Source: Dastarcus helophoroides
Taxonomy: Eukaryota; Arthropoda; Insecta; Coleoptera; Bothrideridae
DNA length: 64,000 nucleotides
Reading direction: 5' to 3'
Assembly: GCA_028583605.1 (NCBI GenBank)
Contig: CM053332.1
Span: 22,451,823 to 22,515,822, forward strand
Shown here: positions 1 to 10,196 of the stretch, piece after piece
How the letters are laid out: each line of letters starts with the position of its first letter
How positions within the stretch are numbered: position 1 is the stretch's first letter
Translations under genes and position numbers: made by a program
Notes under the pieces: model-generated
Databases searched by the model: none
What the model was told of the DNA's origin: nothing
What the model saw: only the letters and a program-made list of their open reading frames with translations

Positions 1-765
1 CGACGTCTGGGGATCAAAGGCCGGGGACCGAGGTGCGGGGTCCGGCGTCTGGGGTCCGAGGTCCAAGGACTGGGGTCCGGGACCGAAGACCGGGGTATAT
101 TGTCCGGGGACCGGGGTCCGGGTTTCGGGGACCGTAATTCGGGGTCCCTGGACCGTGGTCTTGCGACCGTGGACCGTGGTCTTGGGACCGTGGTCTGAGG
201 ACCGTGGTCCGGGGACCGGAGTCCAAGGACCGTAGTTCGGGGTGCGGGAACCGGGGTGCGGAAACCGGGGTACGGGAACCGAAATCCGGGGTTTAAGATC
301 CGAGGACTGGGGTCCGGGGATCAACATTTTGAGACCGGGGTCCGGGGATCGAAGACCCCCGTGGTTCGGGGACCAGAGTCCGGGATCCGGGGGTTGGGGA
401 CCGTGATCCGTAGACTGGGGACCTGGGTCTGGAAACCGAAGTTTGAGATCCAAGATCCGGGGTCCGCACCCCGGTTTCCGCACCCCGGTTTCCGCACCCT
501 GGTCTCCGCACCCCGAGTGCCGATTTCCGCACCCCGGTCCCTGCACCGTGGTCGGCGGCCCTGGGACCCCAGTCCCCGGCCCCCGAACCACGGTCCCCGG
601 ACCTAGGACTCCGGACCCCGCACCCCAGTCCCCGGAACCCGGACCTCGGACCCCGAGCCCTAGACCCCGGTCCCCGAACTTCGGTCCCCGGACCTTGGTG
701 TGCGGTCTCCGGACCACGTTGCCCAAACCCCGGACACCGGACCCTGGTACCCGGACCATATGGTA
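1..765. repeat. GC-rich 7-bp minisatellite with internal strand flip
   Basis: Degenerate heptamers of the type CCGGACC / CCGGTCC fill this stretch. Up to about 460 the G-rich version lies on the + strand; from about 465 to 765 the C-rich version does, so the array inverts within itself. All six-frame ORFs here read as PRTPDPG-like 7-residue repeats, which is what a 7-nt unit gives when translated, and none looks like a protein. The base composition is far more GC-rich than the rest of the window. Confidence 0.9.
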
Positions 766-1732
766 CGTATGGTGTACGTATGATGTACGTATGATGTACG
801 TACGATGTACGAATGATGTACGTATGATGTACGTATGGCGTACGTATGATGTACGTATAATGTACGTATGGTGTACGTATGATGTACGTATGATGTACGT
901 ACGATGTACGTATGGTGTACGTATGACGTAGGTATGATGTACGTATGATGTACGTACGATGTACGTATGGTGTACGTATGACGAACGTATGATGTACGTA
1001 CGATGTACGTATGGTATAGGTACGATATGATGTACGTATGATGATGATGTACTTTATACATAGATTACGTATGGTGTACGTATGACGTACGTTTGATGTA
1101 CGTACGATATACTTATGGTGTACGTACGTAAGATGTACGTATGGTGTACCGTGTACGTATGGCGTGCGAATGGTGTACGTATGATGTACGTATGGCGTAC
1201 GTATGGTGTACGTATGATGTACGTATGATGTACGTACGATGTACGAATGATGTACGTATGGCGTACGTATGGCGTACGTATGGCGTACGTATGATGTACG
1301 TATAATGTACTTATGGTGTACGTATGATGTACGCATGGTGTACGTATGATGTACGCATGGTGTACGTATGACGTACGTATGATGTACGTATGATTTACGT
1401 ACGTACGTATGATGTACGTACGTAGGTATGATGTACGCATGATGTACGTATGATGTACGTACGTAGGTATGATGTACGTATGATGTACGCATGATGCACG
1501 TAGATATGTATGACGTACGTATGATGTACGTACGATGTACGATTTATATATGGTGTACGTATGATTAACGTATGATGTACGTTATGTAATTTTGAACAAA
1601 AAGGTCTACGTTTCGAAAGAAACGTACGTATGATGTACGTACGATGTACGTATGATGCCCGTAAGATGTACGTATTATGTACGTATGGTGTACGTATAGC
1701 GCACGTATGATGTACGTACGATGTAGGTATGA
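766..1732. repeat. 11-bp minisatellite (GTACGTATGAT)n
   Basis: About 85 tandem units of the 11-mer GTACGTATGAT with frequent variants (GTACGTACGAT, GTACGTATGGC, GTACGTATGGT). A short non-repeat island near 1585-1620 interrupts it. The 399-residue minus-strand ORF across this block reads as endless RTSYVHHTY repeats, an artefact of the repeat. The unit is rich in the palindrome TACGTA. Confidence 0.95.
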
Positions 1733-2430
1733 TGTTCGGACGTACGTCCGGTCCCCGCACCCAGATCCTTGGGCCCGGACCCCGGACCCTGAACCCCGGT
1801 TTCTGCACCCCGGTCCTTGCACCCCGAACCACAGTCCTTGGACTCCGGTCCCTGGACCACGGTCCCCAGACCACGCTCCCCGGACCCCGAACCACGGTCC
1901 CCGAACCCCAGACCCTGGAACCCGGTCCCCGGACCCTGGATCCCGGAGCCCGGTCCCCGGACCTCGGACCTCGGACGTCGGACCCCGCACCCCGGTCCCA
2001 GCACTCCGAACCCCGGTCCCCGGACTTTGGTACCCGGACCTCAGATTCCGGACTTCGCACCCCGGTCCCTCGACTCCGGATCCCTGTCCCCGGACCCCGT
2101 TCTTCGGTGCCCGGACATCGGTCCCCGGACCACGTTCCCCGGACCCCGGATCCCGAACCCCGGACCCCGGTCTTCGGCCCCGGACCCTGGTTTCCGGACC
2201 CTGGTCCTAGGACCTCGGACCCCAGACCCCGGATCCCGGGCTCCGTTACCCGCACCCCGGCCCCCGCACCCCGGTCCCCGATCCCCGTACCCCGGGATTT
2301 CGATCCCGTTTTCAATCCCGTTTTCAATCCCAAACCCGATCTCGATCCCTAACCCGAACCCGATCCCGATCCCAAACCCGATCCCGACCCCGACCCTGAC
2401 CCAAACCCTAAAATAACCTAACATAACCTA
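1733..2430. repeat. C-rich heptamer array grading into CCTAA-like tract
   Basis: The C-rich heptamer resumes after the 11-mer block and changes step by step: CCCGGACC types to about 2290, then CCCGAT and CCCAAA hexamer-like units to about 2400, then ACCCTAAAATAACCTAACAT-like sequence. CCTAA is the complement of the insect telomere repeat TTAGG, so the right edge looks telomere-like. I see no gene. Confidence 0.8.
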
Positions 2431-3110
2431 ACCTGACCGTGAGTTTATGGCATCTTCATAGACTTTTCGTGACGTAGAATAGAAATTTTAAAACCAAATA
2501 TAGCTACGGCTATCCGTTTGCGAGATACAAACATCAAAAATTTCGAAATTTTCCAAGGTCAACATTCAAAAGGTATTATTTAGGATTTAAAGGTGCCCCA
2601 TCAGTTATATTTTGCCCCGTAGCTTACGAATCCGAAAACTAAATTGAGCTACGATTTTTGGTATGGAAGATATGAGAGTTTAAAATTACGAAAAAAGTTC
2701 AAAACATGAAAAAATTTGCATTTTTCGCGAGTGAATTTATTGCATTTTCATAGAGCTTTCGGGGCGTAGAAGAGGAATTTGCAAACCAAATTGAGCTACG
2801 ACTATCCGTTCGCAAGATACGAACCTTGAAAATTTCGAAATTTTTAATTTGTCTAAGATCAAAATTTAAAAGTTATTGTTTGCAAACCAAATTCAGCTAC
2901 GACTATCCGTTCGCAAGATAGGAGCCTCGAAACTTTCGAAATTTTTAATTTTTCCAAGGTCAAAATTTAAAAGTTATTGTTTAGGATTTAAGAGTACCCT
3001 ATTAGTTAGATTTTGTTCCATAGATTACGAATCTGACCAAATTGAGCTATGACTTTTGGTTTGGAAGATATGAGAGTTTAAAATTATCAAATTATAAGAC
3101 ATTGGTGGGA
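2431..3110 (+). repeat. Array B: ~320-bp satellite, left block (about two units)
   Basis: Units share landmarks: TTTCATAGAGTTTTCGGGAC, AATTGAGCTACGACTATCCG, TCGAAATTTTCAAATTTTCC, GATTTTGTCCCGTAGATTAC and a GGTTTGGAAGATATGAGAG segment. The same family forms a longer array at 11,346-13,640 in the same orientation. The left edge directly follows the CCTAA-like tract. Confidence 0.85.
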
Positions 3111-4555
3111 TATTGTAAATAATACAAGCGTTATCAAACATACTATTACGGAATTTTTCCCCAGTGAACGAATCGTGGCTTAGTATTTATGATTTACGAG
3201 ACATTCTTCTAAGTGCCACTACCAGTGCATGAAATAACTTCCTTCACTATCGCCGGCTAGCATTGGGGAAAGAGCAAGAGCCTCTTCTTATTACAGGCTG
3301 GGAGTCGTACACCCCTGGGAGGACCCCTCGTTTGGGCCGATGTGACAATATAATGAGTGAAAAACTTTATAAGAATTTACAAGTCCGGAACTCGAGAGTG
3401 AAAATTATTCTAAGTCCAAGATTACGTTTAAATTGAATAAAAATCGGTAACTGCGGGGCACGACAGCTAAAGAATACCTAAACGCCAGGTGATTTCAAAT
3501 CACGCAATTTACATAACGAAGACGTAGAAAATATTCCGAGACGGAAGGTAGACAACTCACTCCTAGATGGCGTAGTTGACCGACAGAAGTTTTCCCTGTA
3601 GCAGCGGGTCTCGTTGCCTCTCTCTCTCTCTCTATTAACCAATCCCGCTTCTCGTCAGTTATCATTGTTGTCATTCATTTATTAGTGTTCGCGCCCATCT
3701 TGTCATCTGCTCCCGCTATATATGAATGAATGCTTGTCCTTGAAAGAGTACGACATATACTTTCATCTTACCTTTTTGACAAAGCATTTTGTAGTGGCGA
3801 TTATACACAACACGCCAGAAGTAGAAGTATTACATATATGGTTGAGAGTGGTGACTGAAAACTATGTTTATAACCTCACAATTTAGACAGGAAAGAAAGC
3901 TAATTCGTAGATAAAATAAAAGAAAATATTTCAACGGGCGAATTCAAAACATATGTTAATAAAACTATACGAAAAATACCGTAAATATGTAAAGTACAAA
4001 TGTCAAATCACATTGATATAATTTCAATACATCAGTAATCGTTAAAAGGATAATTATAATCATCAGGTAAACGTTTCTACTAAAATTATTTTAAATTTAT
4101 ACCCAAAACTATTATTACACTTATAGATAAAAAATTTCTTTGGTAGAAGAAAGTGCGGCACTCAATTCATTACAACCATTATCAAAAATATCAAAACTTT
4201 AAATTCAATTTTACAACAATAATATCAAAATGACAATTTATTAAAGCAAAACTTTCTAAATTTCATTCGGCACAAATTAGTGCGGGTAAGCGTGTCTAGG
4301 GGTGCCTTCCCACGGTGTCACCCATAAAAAGGAGAAGAAGAGCCCGTGTTATTCACCTCGCTCAAGGGCAATCCCCTCCGCCGGTAAATTAACCACTTAA
4401 ACTACAATGAAAGATGGGCCTCTGATGGTCTACCGGGTAGCAAACAACTAGTGAGACAGTCATGAAACAATTTTAAATCTTTTAGAGTGAAATATTAGTG
4501 ATACGGAAACTACAAATTTTAACTTTATCAATATAATTTACATTATCAAACATCT
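3111..4555. other. No gene seen; unclassified repetitive DNA
   Basis: AT-rich sequence with moderately GC-rich patches near 3240-3360 and 4270-4440 that look like pieces of dispersed repeats but match no family I can name. A (TC)n run lies near 3618-3633. No ORF with family-like composition. The part from 3637 to 3838 is a repeat copy listed separately. Confidence 0.6.
3637..3838 (+). repeat. Partial copy of a 314-bp MITE
   Basis: Closely matches the inner and right part of the element at 52,692-53,005, sharing CTTCTCGTCAGTTATCATTG-type sequence, the CCCATCTTGTCATCTG block and the terminal TTACATATATG. The left inverted repeat is absent here, so the copy is 5'-truncated or recombined. Confidence 0.75.
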
Positions 4556-6079
4556 GAAATAGATATAAAATGTCTCTATTTTAGTCAATTTTGAGAAGCT
4601 GCTACCGAATTTGGCTTTTGAACTGGCCTTCGATTATTCGTTTTAACGATAGAAGTCCCCAAAGTGTATAAATTTGGAACTTCGCATTTTTCCGTGCCTC
4701 TCTTGACCGTGGCTGTCAAGATTTAAATGAAATAGATATAAAAGGTTTCTATTTTAGTCAACTTTGAGATGCTGCTGCCTAATTTGAGTTTTGAATTGGC
4801 CTTCGATTATTCGTTTTAACGATAGAAGTTCCCAATGGGTATAATTTTGGATCTTCGCTTTTTCCCATGTCTCTCCCGACCATAACTGTTAAGATTTAAA
4901 TGAAATAGAAATAATATGTTTCTATTTTAGTCAACTTTAAGATGCTGCTACCGAATTTGGCTTTTGAATTGGCCTTCGATTATTCGTTTTGGCGAAAGAA
5001 GTCCCCAAAATATATATTGTAACGCAATGTAAATAGATGAAATAGGATTTAGAATAGAATTGTAGAATTTAGTAAATACAAAAAAGTTTCTAGAAGGTTC
5101 TGATAAGGGGAAAGCGGCCGCGATAACGAAACAAACGGCAGATAAGCATTCCAGAAATTTCGGCATTCGATAAGCCTTATCTGCCGAAAATTCTGGAAGC
5201 CGCGGGCCGAAACTATAAAAAGGCGGTCAGTTTTCCCTCGAGTCAGTCGGTTAGAATCAGTGCAATAAGTTGGTTAGCAATTAGTAAATAATAGCGAGTT
5301 ACTGTTCAGTTGCAGTGTGTCGAGTTAATTCAGTAATAAAGTGGGTATAATCTATCACGTGTATCAATTCGAACCGATAACGCACGTAACAATATATTTG
5401 AATCTTCGCATTTTCCCATGCCTCTCCCGTCCTTAGCTGTCAAGATTTAAATGAAATAAGTGTAAAATTGGTCTAATTTAGTCAATTTTGAGATGCTGCT
5501 ACCGAATTTGGCTTTGATATTGGCCTTCGATTATTCGTTTTACCGATAGAAGTCCCCAAAGTGTATAAAGTTGGATCTTCGCATTTTTCCATGTCTCTCC
5601 CGACCGTAGCTGTCAAGATTTAATTGAAATAAATGTAAAATGTGTCTATTCTAGTCAATTTTGAGATGCTGCTACAGACTTTGGCTTTTATATTGGCCTT
5701 CCATTATTCGTTTTAACGATAGAAGTCCCCTAATTATAAATTTGGATCTTCAGGTTTTTCCATGTCTCTCCCGACCGTAGCTGTCAAGATTTAACTGAAA
5801 TAAATGTTAAATGTGCCTATTTTAGTCAATTTTAAGATTCTGCTACCGAATTTGGCTTTTGAGTTGGCCTTCGATTATTCGTTTTAACAATAGAAGGCCC
5901 CAAAGTGTATAAATTTGGATCTTCGCTTTTTTCCACGTCTCTCCCGACCGTAGCTGTCAAGATTTAAATGATTTAAATGTAAATTTAATTTTTTTAATTT
6001 TAAGATGCTGCTACCAAATTTGACTTATATATTGGCCTTCGATTATTCGTTTTGGCGATAGAAGTCCCCAAAATGTATA
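4556..6079 (+). repeat. Array A: ~173-bp satellite, + orientation, left block
   Basis: Tandem units carry TTTTAGTCAATTTTGAGATG, GAATTTGGCTTTTGAATTGG, ATTATTCGTTTTAACGATAG and CTCTCCCGACCGTAGCTGTC. The ATTTTAGTCA landmark falls at 4578, 4751 and 4924, exactly 173 bp apart. A solo LTR interrupts the array at 5018-5391, and the mariner element at 6080 ends this block. Confidence 0.92.
5018..5391 (+). mobile_element. Solo LTR, gypsy-like family (copy 1)
   Basis: Starts TGTAACGC and ends CACGTAACA, flanked by a perfect 4-bp target duplication ATAT (5014-5017 and 5392-5395). It contains a TATA box (CTATAAAAAGG, about 5213) and an AATAAA poly(A) signal (about 5335), so + is the sense strand. Two more copies lie at 19,608 and 59,933 in the other orientation. 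TG...CA ends and 4-bp duplications fit Ty3/gypsy LTRs. No internal coding region is left; insertion was into an array A unit. Confidence 0.88.
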
Positions 6080-6090
6080 CAGGGTGTTTC

Positions 6091-6547
6091 ATAATTGCAT
6101 GCTGAACCGGCAGGGGGATATTCCTTGAGCAATTTTAAGACAAAATTTTCATATTAACATAGGTCCGGAAACGCTTCATTTTCGATATACAGGGCGGTAA
6201 AAATTGAAGAAAAAATCGGTTTTTCTTCAATATTTCTGAGACTGGTTTAGATATTTTTTGATATTCAGTACACGATATCTGGGTATAAAAGCAAGTATTT
6301 TGACAAAAAAACATTTGTTCTGATTCCACCAGTGGCGTTCCCACAAACAGGTCGATACACATTTTTGGAAAAAAAAAATGCGACGCCAATGCTATTTTTC
6401 AAAATAAGAATAATTTACCTAGTCTTTGTTGTGTTTCTATCAAAAATGAGCTCTTGACTTTTTGTCCTATGACGGACGGTTTCCGAATTAAAAAATAAAA
6501 ATCATTTACTTGCTATGCCGCTGTGGTAGATTAATTTATTAATGAAA
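6091..6547 (+). repeat. Left terminal inverted repeat of the DD41D element
   Basis: Runs from ATAATTGCATGCTGAACCGG inward to TTAATTTATTAATGAAA and pairs with 7745-8199. Only scattered substitutions separate the arms. Confidence 0.9.
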
Positions 6548-6651
6548 ATCTAGTAGGCCACTGAGATTTAGTTTTGTGTTTACAACCAAGTGTCAAATTT
6601 TTCACTTCAATACTTTATCTGAATGTGAGTGATTGATAAGTATAAGAAAAT

Positions 6652-7722
6652 ATGTTTGAGAATGCTGAGTTTGCCGATATTCATTACATGTACGGTCTTG
6701 CGGATGGAAATGCATTTGAAGCCAGGCGACTGTATGCAGAGCGTTTTCCGCAAAGAATTGTGCCAGATGCAAGAACTTTTTCAAGCGTTCATAGAATACT
6801 ACGCGAGAAGGGATGTTTTAAACCCGATCATCACTTAAAAGGGGCACAAAGAACCGCAAGAACAGAAGAAACTGAAATAGCTGTTCTTAATTCAGTTGAG
6901 CAAAATCCCGAAATAAGCACAAGGAAAATTGCTAGTAATTTAAATATCTCCCATATTTTAGTCTGGAGGATACTTCACGATTTTTTGTTTTACCCTTACC
7001 ATATTCAACGGGTTCAGGCCTTACTGCCTCGGGATTTACCATTTCGTATAAATTTCTGTCAATGGTTTATTCAAAAAATTGTTGAAAATCCACTATTTGA
7101 CAGAGAAGTATTATTTACTGATGAAGCCAGTTTTTCCCGAAATGCAATTAGAAACTTCCACAACAATCACTTTTGGGCTGAAGAGAACCCGCATGCCATG
7201 GTCGAAGTCAATCACCAAGAACAATTCTCGGTAAATGTGTGGGCAGGAATTTTTGACGACTATTTAATTGGACCCTTTTTTCTGCCAAGAAGATTAAATG
7301 GAGAAAATTATCGTCACTTTCTTGAAAATGATTTACCAGTGCTGTTAGAAGGTGTCCCCGTTTTAATCCGAAATCGAATGTGGTTTATGCACGATGGTGC
7401 CCCTGCGCATTTTAGTGTTTTGGCACGTGCATATTTGGACCAAAATTACAATAATCGCTGGATAGGCAGAGCAGGAACAGAATTATGGCCGCCTAGATCC
7501 CCTGGCCTGAACAGTCTAGATTATTTTTTATGGGGCTATCTTAAAACCTTAGTTTATAGCACCCCAATCCAAACTGAAGAAGAACTGAGAAATCGCATAA
7601 CAGATTCCTGCAACACTATAAGAAATACGCGAGGAATTTTTCAACGAGTACGCGAATCTATGAGAAGAAGAGTTGAGGCGTGCATACCTGCAGGTGGTGG
7701 ACATTTTCAACACCTGATATGA
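6652..7722 (+). CDS. DD41D Tc1/mariner transposase
   Basis: Intact 356-residue transposase that would cut and paste the surrounding element. The N-terminal third carries two helix-turn-helix DNA-binding modules: residues about 5-60 (FADIHYMYGLADGNAFEARR type, found in many insect transposases) and about 85-106 (STRKIASNLNISHILVWRIL). The DDE_3-type catalytic core follows: D157 in LFTDEASF, D248 in MHDGAPAHF and D290 in NSLDYFLWGYLK. The last two are separated by 41 residues, hence DD41D. The third motif reads SPGLNSLD where relatives have SPDL; the catalytic aspartate itself is kept. No stops or frameshifts. The ATG at 6652 is chosen because it opens the conserved N-terminal domain; a TGA ends the frame 22 bp before the right TIR. 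Confidence 0.93.
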   Translation: MFENAEFADIHYMYGLADGNAFEARRLYAERFPQRIVPDARTFSSVHRILREKGCFKPDHHLKGAQRTARTEETEIAVLNSVEQNPEISTRKIASNLNISHILVWRILHDFLFYPYHIQRVQALLPRDLPFRINFCQWFIQKIVENPLFDREVLFTDEASFSRNAIRNFHNNHFWAEENPHAMVEVNHQEQFSVNVWAGIFDDYLIGPFFLPRRLNGENYRHFLENDLPVLLEGVPVLIRNRMWFMHDGAPAHFSVLARAYLDQNYNNRWIGRAGTELWPPRSPGLNSLDYFLWGYLKTLVYSTPIQTEEELRNRITDSCNTIRNTRGIFQRVRESMRRRVEACIPAGGGHFQHLI

Positions 7723-7744
7723 TTTAATTAATTCATTGTTAAGA

Positions 7745-8199
7745 TTTCATTAATAAATGAATCTACCATAGCGGCATAGCAAGTAAATGATTTTTATTTT
7801 TTAATTCGGAAACCGGCCGTCGTAGGACAAAAAGTCAAGAGCTCATTTTTGATAGAAACACAACAAAGACTAGGAAAATAATTCTTATTTTTAAAATAGC
7901 ATTGGCGTCACATTTTTTTTTCAAAAATGTGTATCGACCTGTTTGTGGGAACGCCACTGGTGGAATCAGAACAAATGTTTTTTTGTCAAAATACTTGCTT
8001 TTATACCCAGATATCGTGTACTAAATATCAAAAAAATATCTAAACCAGTCTGAGAAATATTGAAGAAAAACCGATTTTTTCTTCAATTTTTACCGCCCTG
8101 TATATCGAAAATGAAGCGTTTCCGGACCTATGTTAATATGAAAATTTTGTCTTAAAATTGCCCAAGGAATATCCCCCTGCCGGTTCAGCATGCAATTAT
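7745..8199 (-). repeat. Right terminal inverted repeat of the DD41D element
   Basis: Mirror of 6091-6547. It ends at GCATGCAATTAT and lacks the outer CAGGGTGTTTC found on the left. Confidence 0.9.
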
Positions 8200-8204
8200 T
8201 ATTA

Positions 8205-8886
8205 TTATTCGTTTTAACAATAGAAGGCCCCAAAGTGTATAAATTTGGATCTTCGCTTTTTTCCACGTCTCTCCCGTCCTTAGCTGTTAAGATTTAAATG
8301 AAATAAATGTAAAATGTTTTTATTTTAGTCAATTTTGAGATGTTGCTACCGAATTTGGCTTTTAAATTGGCCTTCGCTTATTCCTTTTAACGATACAAGT
8401 CCCCAAATTGTATACATTTGAATCTTCGCATTTTTCCATGTCTCTCGCGACCGCAGCTGTCAGGATTTAAATGAAGTAATTGTAAAATTTGTCTAATTTA
8501 GTCAATTTTGAAATGCTGCTACCGAATTTGGCTTTTGAATTGGCCTTCGACTATTCGTTTTAACGATAGAGGTGCCCAAAGTCTATAAATTTGGATCTTC
8601 GCATTTTCCCATGTCTCTCCCGACCGTAGCTGTCAGGATTTAAATGAAATAAATGTAAAATGTGTCCATTTTAGTCAAATTTGAGATGCTGCTACGGAAT
8701 TTGGCTTTTGAATTGGCCTTCGATTATTCGTTTTAACGGTAGGAGCCCCCAAAGTGTATAAATGTGGAACTTCGCAGTTTCCCATGTCTCTCCCGACCCT
8801 AGCTGTCAAGATTTAAATAAAATAAATGTAAAATGTGTCCAATTATGTCAACCAAATGAAATAAATGAAAAATGTGTCTATTTTAG
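8205..8886 (+). repeat. Array A, + orientation, middle block
   Basis: About four ~173-bp units in the same orientation as 4556-6079. The first partial unit (TTTTAACAATAGAAGGCCCC onward) is nearly identical to the unit at 5875-5945. The last unit is degenerate and gives way to unique sequence just before the hAT element. Confidence 0.9.
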
Positions 8887-8926
8887 TAGGTGATAGAGTG
8901 GAACATTTGTACCACCCCACGTATCA

Positions 8927-9495
8927 CAGGCACGTAGCCAGGGGGGGTCCAAGGGGTCCGGACCATATCCAAAATTTCTACTTTTCTTGAAGATTTTTAG
9001 ATTTACCCTTTTCCTTTCTAAAATAAATTTAAGGTTTCAACAAAAATCGAAATTACAAATTAAAATTGTAGCTTCTATTGAATTTTTTTAATTTCATCTT
9101 TAATATCTAATATTCCTAGTTTCGTCTTTGATCTAAAATTTGAAGCTGTTCGAAAAAGTTCAAAAATCACTTATTTTGAAAAAAATACTGGATAATTTTA
9201 ATTTTTTTTTTTTTTTCAAAATGTCGAGATAGACTAGATTTGAAAGATTTAAATATCGAGACTGAAGTCGAACTTGAGTTTCAAATTATAGTTCAAATGT
9301 CGAAGTTAAGATTGGAAATTTTACGCAAAAGTAAAAAATGAGCACTAAGTAAAAGACCAAGACGTTTATTGATTTAACAACTCAATTTTTTCTTTAAATT
9401 TTGCAATATTGCTCATTTCGAAGAAGTTTATGTCTCTAAGATAAAAAAAAGGGGAGTTGAACCCTCACCGAACGAAAATCCTGGCTACGTGCCTG
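8927..9495. mobile_element. hAT-type non-autonomous element, 569 bp
   Basis: Perfect 16-bp terminal inverted repeats CAGGCACGTAGCCAGG (8927-8942 and its complement at 9480-9495) flanked by a perfect 8-bp target duplication ACGTATCA (8919-8926 and 9496-9503). The CAGG...GTAGCCAGGGGG end and 8-bp duplication are hAT hallmarks. The interior is AT-rich with no ORF, so it needs a transposase in trans. Confidence 0.92.
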
Positions 9496-9779
9496 ACGTA
9501 TCACTAGGAGGCGGTGGAATGATGCTTACGTCATGTTTCCGTCTCTGACACGTGAGTCGGTTTCTGCTATTCTTCTTTCCTCATCCTGTCCTTTTCCTTA
9601 TTTCCCTTTTTCATCTACTCTGATTTTTTCTTTTAATTATTGAAAACAAAGATGATGGATTCTCTTCGTGCGAAAATTCCGGACGTAAACTGCCCTCCCG
9701 TTCGGATGTCCGAGTGGAGGGTGTACGAGGAAATCCAAAAACGACGGAAAATTTTAATGTTCCACGGGCCAAGTTTCTT

Positions 9780-10196
9780 TCACAATTCAATTCTGTAACA
9801 TTCTGGGTCTAAACTCAAATCTAAACTCGGTTCATCAACACCTTCAAAATGAGAGATCACATATGCTGTCTCTGATAGAAACCCAAGTCTCCCCATCCAT
9901 GAATACAGTCCATTTGCTTTGCCCTAACTACGAATTGCACACACAATTTCGACACAAGAGGGGAATTTGTGCTTTTACGTGAAGTGACCTGTCCTGTCAA
10001 CGAGAAGAAGCACTGGAATTTGCTGATCATGATGTGATTTGGTTGAAAATCTGCTCCAAAAATGAAGTAATATTCATTTGTTCACTTTATGTGTCTCCAA
10101 ACGATACCTCATACAGACAGTTCTTCTCTTATCTCTCCGTAACCTTTAATCACCTACAAACGAATTATCCAAAAGCTGAGGTTATCTTTTTCGGTG
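9780..10196 (+). pseudogene. LINE endonuclease-domain relic
   Basis: Conceptual translation gives GLNSNLNSVHQHLQNE, then LSLIETQVSPS, then after a stop DVIWLKICSKNEVIFICSLY and FFSYLSVTFNHLQTNYPKAE, ending VIFFG. This matches the APE-type endonuclease domain of insect non-LTR retrotransposons, where the GDFN motif would come next. A stop and a frame change break it, and it is cut off exactly where inverted array A begins. The reverse transcriptase is missing. The stretch 9504-9780 may be more of the same element but is not readable. Confidence 0.75.

Larger units (their letters stand above)
6080..8199 (+). mobile_element. Tc1/mariner DD41D element with ~455-bp TIRs
   Basis: One intact transposase ORF lies between long inverted repeats, 6091-6547 and 7745-8199, which are almost identical. 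The left end begins TA-CAGGGTGTTTC, typical of this superfamily, but the right end lacks the matching outer 11 bp and runs into an ATT repeat. The flanks are both array A yet do not join into one uninterrupted unit. The family resembles rosa/visitor-type DD41D elements; that assignment is inferred from catalytic spacing. Confidence 0.9.

Noticed and set aside
293..2352. Long ORFs of 100-399 residues on both strands
   Set aside because: They translate 7-bp and 11-bp tandem repeats into PRTPDPG and SYVHHTY repeats; overlapping frames on both strands are equally open, so they are not genes.
6135..6389. ORF in the left arm of the DD41D element
   Set aside because: It lies wholly within the terminal inverted repeat and its mirror copy at the right arm is broken.
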